From Kocuria varians (lineage in GTDB: Bacteria > Actinomycetota > Actinomycetes > Actinomycetales > Micrococcaceae), in contig NZ_BJNW01000016.1 in NCBI RefSeq assembly GCF_006539885.1, forward strand, positions 18,580 to 82,579: DNA of 64,000 bases, written 5' to 3'. A program made the position numbers and the translations under genes. The notes beneath the pieces were generated by a model. It was not told where the DNA came from. It saw only the letters and a program-made list of their open reading frames with translations, and made no database searches. Below are positions 30,766 to 39,703 of the stretch, piece by piece (positions within the stretch are counted from its first letter, which is position 1; every line of letters starts with the position of its first letter).

Positions 30766-32190
30766 ATGCCCGCATCCCCGGTGCGCTCCCGCGAGGACGC
30801 CCAGAATGCCGCACCCGCCGCCGCCCAGCCCATGAGCGGACGGCTGCGGCTGATCGCCACGGTGGCCACGTGCGGCGGGCTGCTGTTCGGCTACGACACC
30901 GGCGTGATCAACGGTGCGCTGCCCTCCCTGGTCTCCGACCTGCGGCTCACCCCGTTCCTGGAGGGCCTCGTCGCCTCGATCCTGCCGTTCGGGGCGGCCT
31001 GGGGAGCGGCGTTCGGCGGCCGGCTCGCGGACCGGGTGGGGCGGCGTCGGACGCTGCTGGTGCTCGCCGTCGTCTTCGTGCTCGCGACCGTGGGCTGCGC
31101 GGCGGCACCCACCGTGACCGCGCTCGTGGTGGCGCGCGCCGTGCTGGGCCTGGCCGTGGGAGCCTCCTCCGTGATCGTGCCCGTGTTCCTCGCAGAGCTG
31201 GCCCCGGCGCACCTGCGGGGCCGGCTGGTCGCCCAGAACGAGCTGATGCTCGTGGGCGGGCAGGCGCTCGCGTTCGTGTGCAACGCGGGGCTGGCGACGG
31301 CGTTCGGGGACGTCCCCCACGTGTGGCGGTACATGCTCGTGCTGGCCACACTGCCGGCCATCGCGCTGTGGATGGGGATGGTCGTGGTGCCCGAGTCCCC
31401 GCGCTGGCTGGCCCGCCACGGCCGCGGCGAGGAGATGGTCCGGGTGCTGCACCGCATCCGGGAGGACGCCTACAGCGAGACCGAGGCGCGCACCGTCCTG
31501 GAACTCGCCGCGCAGGACGCCGCCCGGCCCGCCGGCAGGCTCACGGACCTCGTGCGCGTGCCCTGGATCCGGCGGATCTTCGTGCTGGGTGCGTCCATGG
31601 CGGTGATCAACCAGATCTCCGGGATCAACGCGATCCAGTACTACGGCGTGAGCGTGCTGCAGGACACCGGCTTCGGGGGCAACGGTGCGTTCTACGCCAA
31701 CATCGTGCCCGGCCTCGTGGGGGTCGCCGCGGTGGCACTGGCCATGCACCTGCTGCGCCGCGTGGGCAGGCGCCGGATGCTGCTCACGGGACTGGCCGGC
31801 ACGGCGTCGTCGTTGACGGCCTTCGCCCTGGTCTACCTGCTGCTGCCCGACGGGAACCCGGCGCGGCCGTGGCTCGTGCTCGCCTGCATCGTGGTGTTCG
31901 TGGGCTTCGAGCAGTGCTGCGTGGGAACGGTCACGTGGCTGTACATGTCCGAGATCTTCCCGCTGTCCGTGCGCGGCGTGGGCATGGGGGCGTGCGCGTG
32001 GCTGCTGTGGATGATGACGTTCGTGGTGGGGCTGAGCTTCCCGCTGCTCACCCAGGCGCTGGGCGCGGGGTTCACGGTGCTGATCTTCGTGGCCCTGCAG
32101 CTCGTGGCCATCGTCTGGGTGAGGCGGGTGGCCCCCGAGACCAGGGACCGGACCCTTGAGGAACTCGAACAGCACTTTCGCTGCGGGTAG
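30766..32190 (+). CDS. MFS sugar transporter, sugar-porter family
   Basis: Proton-coupled monosaccharide uptake. 474 residues, 12 hydrophobic helices. Signatures: FGYDTGVINGALPSL in helix 1, GGRLADRVGRRR after helix 2, PESPRWL before the central loop, QISGINAIQYYG in helix 7 and TWLYMSEIFP in helix 10. GAAAGGA precedes ATG 30766. The galactokinase gene follows, so galactose is the most likely substrate. Confidence 0.9.
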   Translation: MPASPVRSREDAQNAAPAAAQPMSGRLRLIATVATCGGLLFGYDTGVINGALPSLVSDLRLTPFLEGLVASILPFGAAWGAAFGGRLADRVGRRRTLLVLAVVFVLATVGCAAAPTVTALVVARAVLGLAVGASSVIVPVFLAELAPAHLRGRLVAQNELMLVGGQALAFVCNAGLATAFGDVPHVWRYMLVLATLPAIALWMGMVVVPESPRWLARHGRGEEMVRVLHRIREDAYSETEARTVLELAAQDAARPAGRLTDLVRVPWIRRIFVLGASMAVINQISGINAIQYYGVSVLQDTGFGGNGAFYANIVPGLVGVAAVALAMHLLRRVGRRRMLLTGLAGTASSLTAFALVYLLLPDGNPARPWLVLACIVVFVGFEQCCVGTVTWLYMSEIFPLSVRGVGMGACAWLLWMMTFVVGLSFPLLTQALGAGFTVLIFVALQLVAIVWVRRVAPETRDRTLEELEQHFRCG

Positions 32191-32268
32191 TGGACAATGG
32201 TGTGTCGCACCGCGGCCGTGCACCGCGCCCTGCCCCGTCCCCGATCCGCTCACGTGAGGAACCCGTCC

Positions 32269-33633
32269 GTGTCCTGTGAACCCAGCGTCGCCCCCGCACC
32301 GCAGGAGCGCGCGTGCCCGCAGTGGGTGACGCAGCCGGACGTCGCCGAGCGCGCACGGCTGCTGAGCGAGCGGTTCGAGCGGGCCTTCGGACGACCGCCG
32401 GTGGGGGTCTGGGCGGCCCCCGGGCGCGCGAACCTCATGGGGGAGTACATCGACTTCTCGGGCGGCATGTGCCTGCCCTTCGCCCACCAGTACGTCACGC
32501 TGACGGCCGCCGCCCCGCGCACGGACGGGATGCTGCGCGCCCACTCCCTGCAGGACACGGACGAGTCCGTCGCGGACGCGCGGCTGCGCGCCGTGCCCGT
32601 GGCGGAGGTGGCCCCCGGCGGGACCAGCGGCTGGTTCGGCTACGCGGCCGGGGTCGCGTGGGGAATGAACCGGGTGGCCACGGGCCGCTCGGCCCATCCC
32701 GTGGCGGTCCCGGAGCTCGCGCTCGCGCCGGGATTCGGTGCTGATCTCATGGTGGACTCCACGGTGCCCATCGGCGCCGGTCTCGCCTCCTCCGCCGCGC
32801 TCGAGTGCTCCGTGGCGCTCGCGCTCTTCTCGCTGAGCACCGGCGAGGACCACCCGGACGACCGCCTGCGCCGCGCCCTGGCCCGCGCGTGCATGGACGC
32901 GGAGAACTACATCGTGGGAGCCAACACCGGCGGCCTGGACCAGACGGCCTCCCTGCGCTCGCAGCAGGGGGAGACGCTGGCCCTGGACTGCCGCGACTTC
33001 GACGTCGTGAGCCTGCCCGCCGATCCCGCCGCCGCCGGACTCACCTGGCTCGCCGTGGACACCCGCGCGCCCCACCGCCTCGCGGACGGCCAGTACAGCT
33101 CGCGCCGTGCGGAGTGCGAGGCGGCCGCGGCGGTCCTCGGCGTCGCCCGGCTGCGTGACGCCCTGCCTCCGCACCCCGGTGACGACGACGCCGCTGCCAC
33201 CCTCGCGCGCTTCGACGCCCTCGTGGCGGCGGGCGCACCGCTGGACGGTGACCCGGAGGGCGTCCGGCTGCGGCTGCGGCACTCGCTCACGGAGATGGTG
33301 CGCTCGGTGCAGATCGCGGACGAGCTGGGCTCCGCGGACCCGGACTGGCGGCTCGTGGGCCGTCTGCTCGTGGCCGGCCACGAGTCCATGCGCCTGGACT
33401 GCCGGGTCTCGGTCCCCGAGCTCGACGCCGCCGTGACCGGATGCCTCGACGCCGGCGCCCTCGGTGCCAAGGTCGTGGGCGGCGGCTTCGGAGGCTCCGT
33501 CCTGGCCCTCGCCCGCACTGAGGACGTGGACGCGCTCGCAGCCTCCGTGTGCGAACGCTTCGGCGCTCGCGGCTTCCGTGACCCGCTGTTCCTGACCCTC
33601 ACCCCCTCACCGGCGGGACGCCGGATCGTCTGA
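32269..33633 (+). CDS. galK: Galactokinase
   Basis: Phosphorylates galactose in the Leloir pathway. 454 residues from GTG 32269, with GAGGA eight bases upstream; a longer frame begins at 32197 but has no ribosome site. GHMP motifs: GRANLMGEYIDFSGG (usually GRVNLIGEHTDY; the sugar-binding Asp is kept), PIGAGLASSAALE phosphate loop, TGGLDQTAS with the catalytic Asp, and VVGGGFGGSVLAL. Pairs with the upstream sugar transporter; galT/galE are not in this window. Confidence 0.88.
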   Translation: MSCEPSVAPAPQERACPQWVTQPDVAERARLLSERFERAFGRPPVGVWAAPGRANLMGEYIDFSGGMCLPFAHQYVTLTAAAPRTDGMLRAHSLQDTDESVADARLRAVPVAEVAPGGTSGWFGYAAGVAWGMNRVATGRSAHPVAVPELALAPGFGADLMVDSTVPIGAGLASSAALECSVALALFSLSTGEDHPDDRLRRALARACMDAENYIVGANTGGLDQTASLRSQQGETLALDCRDFDVVSLPADPAAAGLTWLAVDTRAPHRLADGQYSSRRAECEAAAAVLGVARLRDALPPHPGDDDAAATLARFDALVAAGAPLDGDPEGVRLRLRHSLTEMVRSVQIADELGSADPDWRLVGRLLVAGHESMRLDCRVSVPELDAAVTGCLDAGALGAKVVGGGFGGSVLALARTEDVDALAASVCERFGARGFRDPLFLTLTPSPAGRRIV

Positions 33634-33752
33634 GCGGCCCGCACCGGTCTGCAATTGCCGTGCGGACGTGCCCGGGCGAGACTCGTGCGAGAGAATAACC
33701 GTCAGACGCCGCTCCGGTCGCACCGGATGAGCACGACCGCCCGGGAGGCCCC

Positions 33753-34571
33753 ATGTTCGCAGCGCACACCTCAGCCCGTCACCTGAAGCGGGGGCGCGCG
33801 GCCCAGAAGCGGGGCAACGATGCCGCCGCGCGGGAGGCCTTCGCGGACGCCCTGCGGGTGGCCCGCCTGGGCGAGGCGTGGGCGGCGGCCGGGGAGGCGG
33901 CGTCGGCCCTGGGGGACCTGGAGCGCGACGCCGGCAACCTCTCCGCGGCCGAGCACCACTACCGCACCGGCGAGGTGCAGTACCGCCGGGCCCCGCGCAC
34001 CGCGCAGACCGTGGGTGGGCGGGTGCGGTGCCTGGAGGAGCTCGGGGACGTGCTGCTCGCGGAGGGCCGCCCGTGGGACGCCTACCGGGTGTTCCGCGAG
34101 GGGGCCGACGCCGCCGGCGTGGATCCCGCGCGGTCGGCCGGTGCGGGGGACGGCCCCGTGTTTGTGACCCGCGAGGACCTGCGCTGGACCTCTCACCTGG
34201 CCACCGCGGCGCAGGCGGCGGGACGTCGGAAGATCGCCACCGAGCACTACGAGGCCGTGCTGGCGGGCTGCGAACGCCGCCGGGACGTCGCCGGGCAGAT
34301 CCTGTGCTGGCGGGGGCTCGCCCGCCTGGCGGAGGAGGCCATGGCGTGGCGCGAGGCGGCGCATGCGCTCACGCGGGCGTCGAGCCTGTACTCGTCGCTG
34401 CCGGACCCGGAGGCCCACACGGACGAGTGGGTCGCGTGCCTGCGGGAGCTGGGGGCGGTGTGCAAGACGCTGGGCCGCCGGGACGAGCAGGTCCGCGCGT
34501 TCAAGCTCGCGGTGCGTCTCGAGCAGATTGCGGCCTCCGGGAACGGACGAGCCGGGGACGCTCTGGTCTGA
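33753..34571 (+). CDS. Hypothetical protein with TPR-like helical repeats
   Basis: 272 residues, almost wholly helical, with alternating small and large residues reminiscent of tetratricopeptide repeats (AAREAFADALRVARLGEAWAA, LSAAEHHYRTGEVQY, RKIATEHYEAVLAG). No signal peptide or membrane segment. GGGAGG six bases before the ATG. Predicted scaffold or protein-binding role; no specific function is recognisable. Confidence 0.7.
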   Translation: MFAAHTSARHLKRGRAAQKRGNDAAAREAFADALRVARLGEAWAAAGEAASALGDLERDAGNLSAAEHHYRTGEVQYRRAPRTAQTVGGRVRCLEELGDVLLAEGRPWDAYRVFREGADAAGVDPARSAGAGDGPVFVTREDLRWTSHLATAAQAAGRRKIATEHYEAVLAGCERRRDVAGQILCWRGLARLAEEAMAWREAAHALTRASSLYSSLPDPEAHTDEWVACLRELGAVCKTLGRRDEQVRAFKLAVRLEQIAASGNGRAGDALV

Positions 34572-34617
34572 CGGGGCGGCGGGCACCGCGGTGCCGCCGG
34601 CCGTGGGACCGGGCCGC

Positions 34618-34629
34618 GCGGCGTCGTCG
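34618..34629 (+). repeat. Intergenic copy of the dispersed 12-base word (before dus)
   Basis: GCGGCGTCGTCG in the 116-base gap between the TPR-like gene and dus, extended by one more TCG triplet. Confidence 0.6.
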
Positions 34630-34687
34630 TCGGTCGCTCGTCCCCGGGGCGGAAGCCGGTTGCGCGCAAGTGAGACAATGTCAGGCG

Positions 34688-35872
34688 ATGAGCACCGACA
34701 CGTCTGAGACCACGGACCGCGAACCGGCCGTGCTGAACCTGAAACCGCTGCACCTGGGCCTGCTGACCGTGGACGTCCCCGTGGTGCTGGCACCCATGGC
34801 CGGGGTGACCAACAAGTCCTTCCGCACGCTGTGCCGCGAGTACGGCGGGGGGCTGTACGTGACCGAGATGGTCACCGCGCGTGCCCTGGTGGAGCGCCGC
34901 CCTGAGTCCCTGCGGATCATCCACCACGACCCGGACGAGACCCCGCGCTCCATCCAGATCTACGGGGTGGACGCCGTGAACGTGGGCAGGGCGGTGCGGA
35001 TGGTCGCGGAGGAGGACCGCGCGGACCACATCGACCTGAACTTCGGCTGCCCCGTGCCCAAGGTCACCAAGCGCGGCGGGGGCTCCGCCCTGCCGTGGAA
35101 GACGGACCTGTTCCGCGCGATCGTGAGCACCGCCGTGCGCGAGGCGGGGGAGATTCCGGTGACGGTGAAGATGCGCATCGGCATCGACGACGAGCACCAG
35201 ACCTACCTGGACGCCGGGCGCATGGCGCGCGACGAGGGCGTGGCCGCGGTGGCCCTGCACGGGCGCACCCTGGAGCAGCACTACTCGGGCACCGCGAACT
35301 GGGACGCCATCGCCCGGCTGCGGGAGGCCCTGCCGGACATCCCCGTGCTCGGCAACGGGGACATCTTCTCCGCCGAGGACGCCGTGGCCATGGTGGAGCA
35401 CACGGGAGTGGACGGCGTCGTCGTGGGCCGCGGCTGCCAGGGCCGCCCGTGGCTGTTCGGCGACCTGCAGGCCGCGTTCGAGGGCAGCCCGCGCCGGTTC
35501 CGGCCGGGCGTGCGCAAGGTCGCGGACACGGTCTACCGGCACGCGGAGCTGCTCGCGGAGGAGTTCGGGGACGAGGCCAAGGGCTGCCGCGAGATCCGCA
35601 AGCACGTGTCCTGGTACTTCAAGGGCTACCCCGTGGGCGGGGAGCTGCGCGCGAAGATGGCGCAGGTCCCGGACCTTGCGGCGCTGCGCGAGCTGCTCGA
35701 CCAGCTGGACCTGGACGCCCCGTACCCGGGTGCGGACGTCGAGGGGCCGCGCGGGCGTGCGGGCTCGCCCAAGAAACCGCACCTGCCGGACGGCTGGCTG
35801 GACTCCAGGATCCTCGGCGACGCCGAGCGCCTGGGTCTCGTGGCCGCCGAACTCGACGTCTCCGGAGGCTGA
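34688..35872 (+). CDS. dus: tRNA-dihydrouridine synthase
   Basis: FMN enzyme reducing uridine to dihydrouridine in tRNA. 394 residues. LAPMAGVTNKSFR, LNFGCPVPKVTKRGGGSAL (catalytic Cys), VKMRIG, ALHGRT and GVVVGRGCQGRPWLF. The stop TGA (35870-35872) lies at the start of dgt, so the two are translationally coupled. Confidence 0.95.
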   Translation: MSTDTSETTDREPAVLNLKPLHLGLLTVDVPVVLAPMAGVTNKSFRTLCREYGGGLYVTEMVTARALVERRPESLRIIHHDPDETPRSIQIYGVDAVNVGRAVRMVAEEDRADHIDLNFGCPVPKVTKRGGGSALPWKTDLFRAIVSTAVREAGEIPVTVKMRIGIDDEHQTYLDAGRMARDEGVAAVALHGRTLEQHYSGTANWDAIARLREALPDIPVLGNGDIFSAEDAVAMVEHTGVDGVVVGRGCQGRPWLFGDLQAAFEGSPRRFRPGVRKVADTVYRHAELLAEEFGDEAKGCREIRKHVSWYFKGYPVGGELRAKMAQVPDLAALRELLDQLDLDAPYPGADVEGPRGRAGSPKKPHLPDGWLDSRILGDAERLGLVAAELDVSGG

Positions 35873-35877
35873 TCACG

Positions 35878-37197
35878 CTGCACACCCCCGACCGCCTGGG
35901 CATCCTGTCTCCCGGCTACGAGCCCTCGGACACCGAGCGCTTCGTCACCGAGGACCACCACAACCGCCACCGCAGCCACTTCGAGCGCGACCGCGCCCGG
36001 GTGCTGCACAGCTCCGCGCTGCGCCGGCTCGCCGCGAAGACCCAGGTGGTCTCGCCGCAGAGCGACGACTTCGTGCGCAACCGCCTCACCCACTCGCTGG
36101 AGGTCGCCCAGATCGGGCGGGAGCTCGGCAAGGCGCTGGGCTGCGACCCGGACGTCGTGGACGCCGCGTGCCTGTCCCACGACCTCGGCCACCCGCCGTT
36201 CGGCCACAACGGGGAGACGGTGCTCGCGCAGCTGACCCGGGGGATCGGCGGCTTCGAGGGCAACGCCCAGACGCTGCGGCTGCTCGTGCGCCTGGAACCC
36301 AAGATCCTCACCCCGCAGGGGGAGCCGGCCGGGCTGAACCTCACCCGCGCCACGCTCGACGCCACCTGCAAGTACCCGTGGTCCGCCGCGGACGCCCCGC
36401 CCCGCCCGGACGGGCGCCCTAACCGGAAGTTCGGCGCGTACGAGGACGACCTCCCCGTGTTCGAGTGGTTCCGCGAGGGCGCGGTGCAGGGCCGCAAGTG
36501 CCTGGAGGCCCAGGTCATGGACCTCGCGGACGACATCTCCTACAGCGTGCACGACGTCGAGGACGCCGTGGCCGCCCACGCCCTGCACCTGGAGGCGCTC
36601 GCGGACACGCGCCAGCGCGCCCGCGTGGTCGAGTGTGCGCGCAGCTGGTACGTCCCGGAGGCCACGGAGACCGAGCTCGACGCCGCCCTGTCCCGGCTCG
36701 AGGCCACGAGCGCCTGGGTGCCCCACATGGACGGCACGCGCGCGGACCTCGCCCGCCTGAAGAACATGACGAGCCAGCTGATTGGCCGCTTCGCGATGTC
36801 CGCGGTGGAGGCCACCCGGGAGATCGCGGGGGACGACCGCCTCACCCGCTACCGGGCCTCGCTCGTGGTGCCGTGGGAGACCGAGCTGGAGATCGCCGTG
36901 CTCAAGGGCATCGCCACCGCGTTCGTCATGACGGTGCGCGACGCCCTGCCCCTCTACGACAACCAGCACGAGATTCTCACCATCCTGGTGGAGGCCCTGA
37001 TGCAGACGGACGGACGCTTCCTCGCACCCGAGTTCGCCGCGGACTGGCGAGGGATCGGGGACGGTCCCGGTGCGGAGGCCGCGCGGCTGCGACTGGTCGT
37101 GGACCAGATCGCGTGCCTCACGGACCGCTCCGCCGTGGCCCTGCACGACCGCATCCTGGGGGCGAACTGGCGCACGGGGGACAAGCCGCTCTGGTGA
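35878..37197 (+). CDS. dgt: dGTP triphosphohydrolase-like HD protein
   Basis: Deoxynucleoside triphosphate triphosphohydrolase, about 439 residues. Conserved N-terminus FERDRARVLHSSALRRLAAKTQV, HD-domain metal motifs RLTHSLEVAQ and CLSHDLGHPPFGHNGE, and DLADDISYSVHDVEDA. No ATG, GTG or TTG lies between the conserved N-terminus and far upstream in this frame. CTG 35878, nine bases after GGAGG (35864-35868), is the best start; CTG 35869 overlaps the dus stop but sits directly on the ribosome site. Confidence 0.88.
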   Translation: MHTPDRLGILSPGYEPSDTERFVTEDHHNRHRSHFERDRARVLHSSALRRLAAKTQVVSPQSDDFVRNRLTHSLEVAQIGRELGKALGCDPDVVDAACLSHDLGHPPFGHNGETVLAQLTRGIGGFEGNAQTLRLLVRLEPKILTPQGEPAGLNLTRATLDATCKYPWSAADAPPRPDGRPNRKFGAYEDDLPVFEWFREGAVQGRKCLEAQVMDLADDISYSVHDVEDAVAAHALHLEALADTRQRARVVECARSWYVPEATETELDAALSRLEATSAWVPHMDGTRADLARLKNMTSQLIGRFAMSAVEATREIAGDDRLTRYRASLVVPWETELEIAVLKGIATAFVMTVRDALPLYDNQHEILTILVEALMQTDGRFLAPEFAADWRGIGDGPGAEAARLRLVVDQIACLTDRSAVALHDRILGANWRTGDKPLW

Positions 37198-37253
37198 GGG
37201 GGAGCGCCCTGCACACCCGCCCGAGCGGCGTCGGGCGGGTTTGACGCGTTGCC

Positions 37254-37259
37254 TAAACT
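37254..37259 (+). promoter_or_regulatory. -10 element of a leaderless dnaG transcript
   Basis: TAAACT followed by six bases and the dnaG GTG, with no Shine-Dalgarno in between. This spacing places the transcription start at the start codon, as in actinobacterial leaderless mRNAs. The TTGACG at 37241 is too close to be its -35. Confidence 0.55.
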
Positions 37260-37265
37260 GGCCGA

Positions 37266-39287
37266 GTGGCCGGACTGATCAAGCGTGAAGACATCGACGA
37301 GGTTCGCGCGCGCACGGACATCCGCGAGGTCGTCGAGCAGTACGTGACCCTCAAGCCCGCGGGCATCGGATCGTACAAGGGACTGTGCCCGTTCCACGAC
37401 GAACGCTCGCCGTCCTTCCACGTCAGGCCGCAGATGGGCACGTACCACTGCTTCGGCTGCGACGAGTCCGGGGACGTCATCGCGTTCCTCATGGAGATGG
37501 ACCACACGCCGTTCACGGAGACGGTCGAGCGGCTCGCGGCGCGCATCGGCTACGAGCTGCACTACGAGCAGGGCGGGGCACCCAACCGCGAGGAGGTGGG
37601 CCGCCGCCAGCGCCTGCTGGACGCCCACAAGGTGGCCGCCGAGTTCTTCCAGCGCAACCTCTACACGCGCCAGGCCGCCGCCGCCCAGAAGTTCCTGGGG
37701 GAGCGGGGCTTCGACCAGGAGGCCGCGCGCACGTACGGCGTGGGCTACGCGCCGCAGGGCTGGTCCCACCTGCTGCAGCACCTGCGCAACCACGGTTTCA
37801 CGGACCAGGAGCTCAAGCTCACGGGCATGTTCTCGGAGGGCAACCGCGGGCTCTACGACCGGTTCCGTGGCCGCCTGATCTGGCCCATCCGCGCGGTGGC
37901 CGGGGAGGTCATCGGCTTCGGGGCGCGCAAGCTCTACGACGACGACCAGGGCCCCAAGTACCTCAACACCCCCGAGACGCAGCTCTACAAGAAGTCCCAA
38001 GTGCTCTACGGCATCGACCTCGCCAAGCGGCCCATCGCCAAGTCCAAGCAGGTGGTCGTGGTGGAGGGCTACACGGACGTCATGGCCTGCCACCTGGCCG
38101 GCGTCACCACCGCGGTGGCCACGTGCGGCACGGCGTTCGGTGCGGAGCACATCAAAATCGTGCGCCGCTTCCTCTCCGACGACTCCGCCGGCGGGGAGGT
38201 GGTCTTCACCTTCGACGGCGACGCCGCCGGGCAGAAGGCCGCGCTGCGCGCCTTCCAGGAGGACCAGCGCTTCGTGGCCCAGACCTACGTGGCCGTGGAG
38301 CCCCACGGGATGGACCCGTGCGAGCTCCGCCTGGCGCGCGGGGACGTGGCCGTGCGCGACCTCGTGGACACGCGCACCCCCCTGTTCGAGTTCGCGCTGC
38401 GGGCCACGATCAAGGAGTACGACGTCGACAGCCTCGAGGGGCGGCTGCGCGCCATGCGCGCGTGCGCGCCCATCGTCGCGCAGATCCGCGACCCCTCCCT
38501 GCGCCCCGCCTACGCGCGGGAGCTCTCCGGGTGGCTCGGGATCGAGACGGACGAGGTGATGCGCGCGGTGAGCGCGGCGGCGAAGACCGCGCAGCGCGCC
38601 GGCTCGGGGCACGCCGGTCCCGGTCCTGCCGGTTCCGGTTCTACAGGTCCCGGTTCTCCTGGTCCCGGGGCCGACGGAGCCCGGTCCCGGCAGCGGGGGC
38701 AGGAGCCCGGGCGCGGGGCCGGGGGCGGTGAACCGCGCGGCTCGCAGGGCGCGCCCGGTGACCGCGGCGGATCCCCGGAGGAGTCGCAGGGACCCCGTCC
38801 CGTGGAGCTGCCCGATCCCCGGGAACCCGTGTCCCGCATGGAGCGGGAGGCCCTGGAAGTGGTGCTGCAGGTCCCGGACCTCGTGCCGCACCCGTACTGG
38901 GGCCACTTCGAGTCCGCGGGCATGACCTACCGGGTCCACCAGGTCATGCACGACGCCGTGGTGGCAGCCCGCGCGGAGCTCGGAGAACAGGTCCAGGGCG
39001 GGCGGGCCTGGCTGGAGGCCGTGCGGAACCACCTGCCCGAACCGCTGCACGGCTACCTGGCGCAGCTGTCCGTGACACCGCTGCCCGCGGCCACCGAGCA
39101 GCAGATGCGCAACTATGCCGTGGGGGTGCTGACCTCGCTCGTGGAGATGCACATCAACCGGGAGAAGTCGGACAAGCTCGCGCACCTCAACCGGCTCAAC
39201 GCCCAGCGCGAACCCGACCTCTACCAGCGGCTCAACCGCGAGCTGCTGGACCTGGAACTGCAGCGGCGCAGCCTCATGGGAGTGTGA
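37266..39287 (+). CDS. dnaG: DNA primase
   Basis: Synthesises RNA primers at the replication fork. 673 residues from GTG 37266. CHC2 zinc finger (Cys41, His44, Cys62, Cys65), catalytic core, TOPRIM motifs VVVVEGYTDV and FTFDGDAAGQK, and a C-terminal helicase-binding domain. Residues about 450-515 form a Gly/Pro/Ser low-complexity linker. The usual dgt-dnaG order is kept. Confidence 0.96.
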   Translation: MAGLIKREDIDEVRARTDIREVVEQYVTLKPAGIGSYKGLCPFHDERSPSFHVRPQMGTYHCFGCDESGDVIAFLMEMDHTPFTETVERLAARIGYELHYEQGGAPNREEVGRRQRLLDAHKVAAEFFQRNLYTRQAAAAQKFLGERGFDQEAARTYGVGYAPQGWSHLLQHLRNHGFTDQELKLTGMFSEGNRGLYDRFRGRLIWPIRAVAGEVIGFGARKLYDDDQGPKYLNTPETQLYKKSQVLYGIDLAKRPIAKSKQVVVVEGYTDVMACHLAGVTTAVATCGTAFGAEHIKIVRRFLSDDSAGGEVVFTFDGDAAGQKAALRAFQEDQRFVAQTYVAVEPHGMDPCELRLARGDVAVRDLVDTRTPLFEFALRATIKEYDVDSLEGRLRAMRACAPIVAQIRDPSLRPAYARELSGWLGIETDEVMRAVSAAAKTAQRAGSGHAGPGPAGSGSTGPGSPGPGADGARSRQRGQEPGRGAGGGEPRGSQGAPGDRGGSPEESQGPRPVELPDPREPVSRMEREALEVVLQVPDLVPHPYWGHFESAGMTYRVHQVMHDAVVAARAELGEQVQGGRAWLEAVRNHLPEPLHGYLAQLSVTPLPAATEQQMRNYAVGVLTSLVEMHINREKSDKLAHLNRLNAQREPDLYQRLNRELLDLELQRRSLMGV

Positions 39288-39334
39288 CCCCGCCGCCGGA
39301 GCCGCTGGGGCGCGGAGCCGCGTGGCCGGGCGAT

Positions 39335-39363
39335 TTGAGGAAGCCCGGAGGGGGCTGTAAAGT
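39335..39363 (+). promoter_or_regulatory. Promoter of tRNA-Asn (TTGAGG-17-TAAAGT)
   Basis: -35 TTGAGG (39335-39340), 17-base spacer, -10 TAAAGT (39358-39363), 29 bases before the mature tRNA 5' end. Good match to the housekeeping consensus. Confidence 0.7.
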
Positions 39364-39392
39364 ATCGTCTCGTTGCTGAGCAACACGTGCAT

Positions 39393-39468
39393 TCCCCCGT
39401 AGCTCAATTGGCAGAGCATTCGACTGTTAATCGAAGGGTTACTGGTTCGAGTCCAGTCGGGGGAGCCA
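39393..39468 (+). tRNA. tRNA-Asn (GTT)
   Basis: Complete cloverleaf: acceptor TCCCCCG/CGGGGGA, D-arm GCTC...GAGC, anticodon loop CTGTTAA with anticodon GTT at 39426-39428, T-arm with GGTTCGAGTCC, discriminator G and encoded CCA (39466-39468). Own promoter upstream and terminator downstream. Confidence 0.97.
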
Positions 39469-39474
39469 CCACGG

Positions 39475-39507
39475 AGGCCTCCTCCCCGGAAGGGGAGGGG
39501 GCCTTTT
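39475..39507 (+). terminator. Rho-independent terminator after tRNA-Asn
   Basis: 13-bp GC-rich stem (39475-39487 with 39492-39504, one G-U pair), GGAA tetraloop, and a TTTT run: the most canonical terminator in the window. Confidence 0.88.
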
Positions 39508-39703
39508 GCGTGCCCTCTTCCGCCCGGACCGGTTCGGCCGTGCCAGATCCCCTGTGGCCTCGTGGCCCTGTGACGGAGCGGTGGTGTGCGTCCGCCCTCC
39601 CGCGTCTAGGGTGTGAGTGCGCGACCGCGGGAGGTTCCGGTCATATGCAACGGATCCTGCGCCGTCACACCACCCCTGATCTCCTGGCCCAAGGACTTCC
39701 GCG

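Noticed and set aside
30625..33381. 918-codon minus-strand frame opposite the MFS transporter and galK
   Set aside because: Antisense shadow with no recognisable motif; coding evidence is on the plus strand.
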